Shown: one piece after another, positions 58,525 through 64,000 of the stretch
Layout: each line of letters begins with the position of its first letter
Numbering within the stretch: position 1 is the stretch's first letter
Origin: Smallanthus sonchifolius
Lineage: Eukaryota > Streptophyta > Magnoliopsida > Asterales > Asteraceae
Length of the DNA stretch: 64,000 bases
Direction of reading: 5' to 3'
Assembly (NCBI GenBank): GCA_023525975.1
Contig: CM042027.1
Coordinates: forward strand, 10,497,001 to 10,561,000
The notes under the pieces: generated by a model
Told to the model about the DNA's origin: nothing
Databases searched by the model: none
What the model saw: the letters and a program-made list of their open reading frames with translations, nothing else
Translations under genes and position numbers: made by a program

Positions 58525-59085
58525 TTTTAGTTATTTCCAAAAGTGTTCTTCACAAAATAATATCTTGACCCTGACTTCGTGGTTCACACGGCTAACACCT
58601 TCTTAAGTCGTGTTCCTTTCATCATCATCATCAACATCAACATCAACGAACTACCATTCGCTACATAGGTTGTAATCTCTAAGTGACTCTAACAAGTAAC
58701 AACCTATGGTTGTTTTAGTTTCTTGTTACTTGCACTTGGATCCAAAAGCATTTTAAAATCTTTGTATTTCATTACATGGTTGCCAAAATAAAAATTAAAA
58801 ACCGACATACAATTCCAAACAAACCGTCGCCATGGTGGTTCATGTGCAAGAAAATCGTATTAGTCGGACCTCCCTCATTCTCTGCTGGAAAACTTGTTGG
58901 CTTCCATCAAGGTTATTTTGCCAATGATTATATAGATGAACTTTTTGGTTTCAATATGAGCCAAAACCTTCAACGTACAATATTTACCGCACAAGGTACA
59001 AAACTCTAACTAAGTTCACTTTTCCACACGTTTCCCATTCAATTCCCACGTAGAGCAAACAAGGTAGCTTCTCTATCCCTATCAC
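58191..59085. other. Intergenic sequence with a microsatellite
   Basis: (AT)n at about 58477-58522 and a 'catcatcatcaacatcaaca' run near 58620-58646. A 77-residue ORF (58776-59009) matches nothing I recognise and is probably chance. Confidence 0.45.
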
Positions 59086-59180
59086 CAATGTTTTTAAAAC
59101 CGGACCGGACACTGAACCGGACGCCTTACCGGTTCACTGGTCGGACCGGATTTAAGAACCGGACGAGATTTTTAGTTTAT

Positions 59181-59212
<32 letters not shown>

Positions 59213-59801
59213 ATTGTTTGGCTTGACTTTTTTTAATATATATATATATATATAATTGTTTTTAAATGTGTTTTCTAATTTAAATTACATATTCAGTTTT
59301 TTGTGTATATATTTATTTATAATACCTATTAAATTGCTTTTCCTTTTTTCCGATACTCATATGTTTTGAACGGCGGTACCAGGTTACCCACAATTTAAAC
59401 TTTAAAGTCTTCTCTTATTCTTTCTAGTAACCCTAATTCGCTTCCTTCTCTAACCTCACCATCTTTGATACTGCCGCCAACGGTTGCTCTTTACTTCTTA
59501 ATTCATTCTATCTATTTTGCTACTACCACTACCAAATGACACCAACAGGCGACAGGGCAACAAACCCAGATCATTACTTCGTTAAATCCACTGCCATCCG
59601 ATCGATGAAGGAACTGGGACTGCGCAAATTGATAAAGGAACTGCATATCCGATGCCCGGTTCAAGCCGGTTCAACCGCTGATTACCGGTCCGACCACTGG
59701 TTCCCGACCGGCCGGGTCTCTGCTGGACCGTTTCAGCATACTAAACCGGACCGTTCAAGGCACCAGATCCCGGTCCGACCGGTCCGGGTTTGAAAACATT
59801 G
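59086..59801. mobile_element. hAT-type MITE, 716 bp, CCGGACCGG-rich
   Basis: Ends CAATGTTTTTAAAACCGGAC and, inverted, CAATGTTTTCAAACCCGGAC. The exact 8-bp duplication CCTATCAC flanks it at 59078-59085 and 59802-59809. An 85-residue ORF inside (59536-59793) spans the right inverted repeat and is not a real gene. Confidence 0.92.
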
Positions 59802-59934
59802 CCTATCACACACTAAAATCACTATCTTTTCTCTCCCCGTTTAAATTAAATAATACTTTTTATTCCTTTATCATTACATGTTCTCTCAGCTTCACTCACA
59901 ACCACTTTCAAAAAATATTAAAAAATTTATACAT

Positions 59935-60174
59935 TTTTTTTTAACGGCAACACCTAGATATTATAGGATAATTGGGTTTCCCCGTGACAACACCTAGAAC
60001 ATTCAGGACAGCCCCACACAGGAGGAACCCCTCAACTGGGTAAACCTCCTGACCTGGTCACAGACCCTTTTTTGCTGTGGCTAGGATTCAAACTCAAGAC
60101 CTCTACTATGAGAAGTCTTGGGGATACCATTGCACCAGAAGGCCAAGTGAACAATGTTTTTCCCAAATATACAG
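59935..60174 (-). mobile_element. tRNA-derived SINE with 13-bp target duplications
   Basis: In reverse orientation there is a box A-like TGGTGCAATGG and a box B-like GTCTTGAGTTTGAATCC. A unique body follows and then an A tail, seen as the T-run at 59935-59942. AAAATTTATACAT is duplicated exactly at 59922-59934 and 60175-60187. The 5' edge may lie some bases inside. Confidence 0.8.
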
Positions 60175-60187
60175 AAAATTTATACAT

Positions 60188-61229
60188 ATACTCTCTCCTC
60201 GACTCTAACCATTTTAAATCATTTCATAAAATATTCAAAACTCACTTATAAACATATACAAAACGTCTAAGTCGGCAATCTAAAGTCTAAAATTAAGCAT
60301 CTGAGTCGTGATGCTTAATATAATATAAAGAATCAGCATGTGTTTGCGCGTTGGTCCACACGTCTACGACCAGGCGTCAAACCATGGGTGGTCAGTCATC
60401 ATTTATTTTTTTAATAATGTAATTAAGAACGTGTTTTGGACTTTTGGTCGTTACTTCCCATGTGCATAGTGGGTGGTCGTGGTAAAAGCCAATCCCATTC
60501 TTTAATGTTTTTATACATGTGTATACCCATTTTTAATTAAAGCTACCGTATTTTGACTCTTTTTGATTTATTCTAAAAATTGTGTATCTGATTAATATCA
60601 TACATTAGTTTATGTTTACATTTGTTATATACATGAAGATTAAAAAAAGTTTAGTGGTAGCATTACATTTGATAATTACCTGTAATAATAACTATAAGTC
60701 TTAAAAATTAAAAATAATCAGTTATCTTATAAAGTTTAAAATTAATGTTTCACTTATATTTTATTTATAATTTATTTAGTTTTATATGTTTTGATAGCAG
60801 ATTTCTTAATAATTTATATGTATCATAAATATAAAAACATCTGGTCTTAAATTCATTTGAAACACATTGAATAATCTTTTTTAATGATATAAATATTTAA
60901 TGCGCTATATTTTGTTATTTAAAAAAAACAAATATATACACAAAAACATTACAATGTGAAAAACCTAAGACATATGTATATGTAATTGGGAGTGTTGAAT
61001 TTTCTTTTTATTATTTGCGCATATTTTATACAAAATATGGTGGGTTTAAAAGTTGTGGAATAATTTTTTGAAATTAAATGACTTTAGTTGTGCACAAGTA
61101 TATGACACTAGTTTAAATGAGATCCAAATTATATTGAAATTTGTATGAACTTTACTCTTACTCTTGTGTGTTTATTTAATGGAACCGTTAAAAATGCACC
61201 ACTTGTAGCTAACCGTACACCACTAATGC
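60188..61229. other. AT-rich intergenic sequence upstream of JAZ
   Basis: No gene or defined element recognised. Confidence 0.45.
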
Positions 61230-61400
61230 ATACACAAGTCGTATGACATTATACAGGTTATAAGTCCTAATATGTGACTTATGTGACATGGCTAGAAAAT
61301 GTTGGCTTTGACTTTGGGCTATACTACCCATATGAGGCTACACGACCCGTATGATATTGGCTATATGACCCGTATGATGCTATACGAGTCATATGATGTG
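61230..61400. repeat. Clustered CGTATGA/TATACGA motifs, copy 3
   Basis: Repeated 'acgacccgtatgat' and 'tatacgagtcatatgatg' phrases, as at 20290-20460 and 40438-40620. Confidence 0.5.
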
Positions 61401-61717
61401 AAGGGTGTGATGTATGCTTAACAACTCTCGTCAATTTAAATGATAACTAAAAAGTAAACTAAAAAGTGATCCAAATTATATTTCGAACCGTTTACATGAT
61501 ATTCATGTGTAAACTAAAAATATAATTTTATAATTTATTTGTTATTATTTAAATATCTATCACTAGTTATATATGAACAGACAAAAAATTACATGTAATT
61601 CAACTTTGAGTTTTTAATATATAATGTTTAATCTTATAAATTACATTATGCTAATCAAATAAAATAATTATTATACTTTATGTGAAATAGAAAAAGAAAA
61701 TGGGTCCACCATTATAG

Positions 61718-61819
61718 CACGTGGTAAACAATTCGAATTAAATAAATATTTTAATATCAAAGGGGGGAACAAAGCATGTTCCTGGAAGTTGTCAAGAACA
61801 CGACTCCTCCTTCTATATA
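61718..61819 (+). promoter_or_regulatory. JAZ promoter elements: G-box and TATA box
   Basis: CACGTG at 61718-61723 is about 95 bases before a TATATA at 61814-61819. That in turn is about 75 bases before the ATG. MYC2-type factors bind G-boxes in JAZ promoters, giving jasmonate feedback. The function here is inferred. Confidence 0.55.
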
Positions 61820-61891
61820 TTCAATTAACCCCCCTCCCCCAACCCACCTTCAATTCCATATTATTATTATTATTATTTTTTAATTTTAATC

Positions 61892-62655
61892 ATGTCTTCA
61901 TCATCGGAAATTGTGGATTCCGGCCGAAACACGCCGGCCAAAACCTTCTCTCAGACATGTAACCTTTTCTCCCAGTACTTAAAGGAAAACTCCACTTTCC
62001 CGGATCTTACTCTTGGTAAGTTGTTAATTAATTTCTTGATTATTTTTCATCAACCGGTAATAAAATTGAATTTGTATGATTTTAATTTATAATAAATCTG
62101 TTCAGGTCGGAGAACTGCCACCATGAGTCTTTTTCCCATGGCTGAAACCCCACGCGCCACAGCGGTGGCCGCACCGAAGCCGCAAGATCAATCAAGAACC
62201 ATGACTATATTCTACAATGGTCAGGTTCTAGTGTTCAATGATTTAGCCCCTCAGAAGGTTAAAGAAATCATGAACCTAGCTGACCAAGGGGCTGCGCAGA
62301 AACCCCCGAAAACGGTCGTTGCTCCCTCTGGTAATTAACTGTTAATTACTTTTTTTTTAATTTGGGTAATTTGGTTTATAATTTAATGAAATTGGATTTT
62401 TGTTTTTATGAAGATCTTCCAATTGCAAGAAAAGCTTCTCTTGCTAGATTCTTGGAGAAGAGGAAAGACAGGTACGAAAACCTTCTCTAGATAAACATCT
62501 TATTATATTGCTATTGTTTGATTTAGGGTTTTAAATTTCTAATAAATCTGTGAAATTTTGACAGGATCACAGCTCGATCGCCGTATCCGGTTCATGATGT
62601 TTCAAAGCAAGAAGATAGCAAGGAGTGGCTTGGACTAGGTGCACGGTCTCATTGA
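61892..62655 (+). CDS. JAZ1: JAZ (TIFY) jasmonate-signalling repressor, JAZ1-type
   Basis: Four exons (61892-62015, 62106-62330, 62414-62471, 62565-62655) give 165 residues. Residues 18-44 (FSQTCNLFSQYLKEN onward) match the N-terminal cryptic MYC-interaction domain of JAZ1/JAZ2-type proteins. The ZIM domain holds TIFY at 75-78. The Jas domain starts at Asp117 with the degron LPIARKASLARFLEKRKDR and continues to SPY (141-143). JAZ proteins bind MYC2 and recruit NINJA/TOPLESS. On jasmonoyl-isoleucine they bind COI1 and are degraded. It would act in the nucleus. The last intron splits the Jas domain inside Arg136. If retained, translation adds five residues and stops at TAG, giving a shortened repressor without the PY part. 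The protein is shorter than Arabidopsis JAZ1, with reduced linkers. Confidence 0.95.
62472..62564 (+). promoter_or_regulatory. Jas intron (alternative-splicing control site)
   Basis: This intron interrupts the Jas codons after KRKD. Read-through translates Y-E-N-L-L and then TAG at 62488-62490. In several plants retention of the equivalent intron produces JAZ variants resistant to COI1-dependent turnover. Confidence 0.75.
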
Positions 62656-63330
62656 TCGATCGACTAAACAATTAAACGTGTTAATTAATTTGTGTTTCTA
62701 GCTTTTTTTTACGGATGGCCGGTTTAACTTATACTGTATCTACTGATGTTTTTACGTCTTTCTGGGTTTGAAAGATGTATTGTAATACTTTTACAGTTTT
62801 ACTACATGGTATGATGATATACTATTAATATTATATTCTTTTTAAGTTGATTGCTTTGTGTCACACGGGTTTTGGCTTGTAAATTTTGAAAGTTTTTATG
62901 TAAGACCTTTTAGAGCATGTTTTTTATCTTCATCTCTATTATAGATTTTTTTTATTTTGTACCTCTATCAGGATCTTTATCTTCCTATTTAAATTCTAGA
63001 GTTAGTAAATATAGATTTTCTAAATATAAAGATTTATTTTTATTAATCTTTTTATTTTTTATGAGTATAGAAAAAAAATAAAATAAAATAAGTGTTTTAG
63101 ACGGTAGGCAGGATGAAATGTAGAAGGTTAAATCAAATTTAAAAATAAAATTAAATTAGTTAAATTATAGAGATACTCCTACAAATGCTATAAGACATGT
63201 TTTGTAAGTTTTTTTTTCTTTTACATCACTTTGTATTATATAACATATTTTTAAATCAATTCTGAAGTTTATAGGTTTTTCTAATTTATCAATTTATTAC
63301 GATTATTTAATTATTAAAAATGTTTCATTC
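62656..63330. other. 3' flank of JAZ
   Basis: The first 180 bases or so are probably 3' untranslated sequence, with T-rich and AATATTATA-like stretches. The rest is AT-rich and without genes. Confidence 0.45.
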
Positions 63331-64000
63331 GGTTACCCAAGGCTAGAAAATTAAATTAAATTTAGATTAAATTTCGTTTTTGGTCTATGTGGTTTGTCAT
63401 GTTTAACCATTTTAGTCTAAAAAGAAATTTTTAACATATCAGTCCCTGAGGTTGCATTTGTGTAACCATTTCAGCTCCTGTTACTAACTCTGTTAACTTT
63501 TTCAGTTAAGTATAGTGCATTTTAGTAATTTTATTTGTATAGGACTAATTTAACCATTTTAGTCCAATAAAATATTTTTTAGTTTTTTGATTAAAAAAAG
63601 TTAACTTACTTAAAAATGTTTTTTTTTTAACTTTTTTAAAATCATTTTTTTAGTTTTTTTAATCATAAAAACGACTTTTTTGAACTTTTTAAAAACGTTT
63701 CTTTACTTATCTAAAAATATATTTTTAATTATTTTCATAAAAACGTTTTTAAAAACATTTTTTAGCTTTTTCATAAAATGTGCGGTTATAGAGAATGTTT
63801 TAAAACTAAATTTCAAAATGATTAAAAAACACTTTCTCTAAAAAATATAAGAGAAACTTTTCTAAAAGAAATTTAAAATAATACATTCTTAAAAAGTAAA
63901 AAAAAAAATTAAAAAACGTTAGTAGCCACGAGGATAAAAATATAAGAGAAACTTCTCTAAACATTGTTTTTAAAAGATTTTTTACGAAAAATTTAAAAAA
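63331..64000. repeat. Dispersed repeat then A/T homopolymer-rich sequence
   Basis: The part at 63370-63500 ('ggtctatgtggtttgtcatg', 'ttaaccattttagtc') is a relative of 2583-2750. The remainder consists of degenerate 'aaaaacgtttttt' phrases. No gene. Confidence 0.45.

Noticed and set aside
58776..59009. 77-residue ORF beginning MVAKIKIKN
   Set aside because: No recognisable domain, no supporting splice structure and repeat-rich surroundings.
59536..59793. 85-residue ORF beginning MTPTGDRATNP
   Set aside because: It runs into the right inverted repeat of a hAT MITE with an exact target duplication and shows no domain.

Overview
This is a window of plant nuclear DNA. The evidence is AT-rich intergenic sequence, GT-AG introns, plant-only gene families (a photosystem I antenna protein, a JAZ repressor) and dense plant transposon debris. 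The repeat content and protein sequences suggest an asterid, most likely Asteraceae. That family placement is inference and was not checked against any database.

Six low-copy genes are recognisable. In order they are: (1) a RecQ-type DNA helicase of the plant RECQ3 kind on the minus strand, cut off by the left window edge (about 3-2316); (2) a VIT/VWA-domain protein related to inter-alpha-trypsin inhibitor heavy chain (6657-10463, +) with two frameshifting indels; (3) a cupin/DUF985 protein (10712-12345, -), convergent with gene 2; (4) LHCA6, a light-harvesting linker protein of the PSI-NDH supercomplex (15602-17472, -); (5) a membrane-anchored GH28 pectin-lyase-like protein (42309-45701, +); (6) a JAZ1-type jasmonate repressor (61892-62655, +). 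Genes 2 to 6 follow the same order as the Arabidopsis loci I recall as At1g19110, At1g19130, At1g19150, At1g19170 and At1g19180 (JAZ1). The block therefore looks like an ancient collinear segment inflated by transposons.

Mobile DNA fills most of the rest. The centrepiece is a complete, very young Ty3/gypsy chromovirus (23708-32489, minus orientation). It has 1910-bp LTRs differing at one site, a GTATT target duplication, an initiator-Met-type primer site and one intact 1522-residue gag-pol frame. It landed in one arm of an older kilobase-scale inverted repeat (22991-34936). A related solo LTR lies at 53615-55634 with an ACTTT duplication, and a decayed gypsy pol relic follows at 55880-57080. 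Six hAT-type elements have exact 8-bp target duplications: 12467-14430, 13294-14216, 38042-38712, 43500-43866, 51724-52341 and 59086-59801. Small Helitrons (TC start, hairpin, CTAG end) occur singly and nested, for example one Helitron and one hAT inside the hAT at 12467-14430. SINE-like and MITE-like copies and AT microsatellites complete the picture.

The genes do not form a pathway. LHCA6 acts in the chloroplast, the GH28-like protein probably in the Golgi or cell wall, JAZ in jasmonate signalling and RECQ3 in DNA repair. No prokaryotic-style system, CRISPR array, rRNA or convincing tRNA gene was seen.
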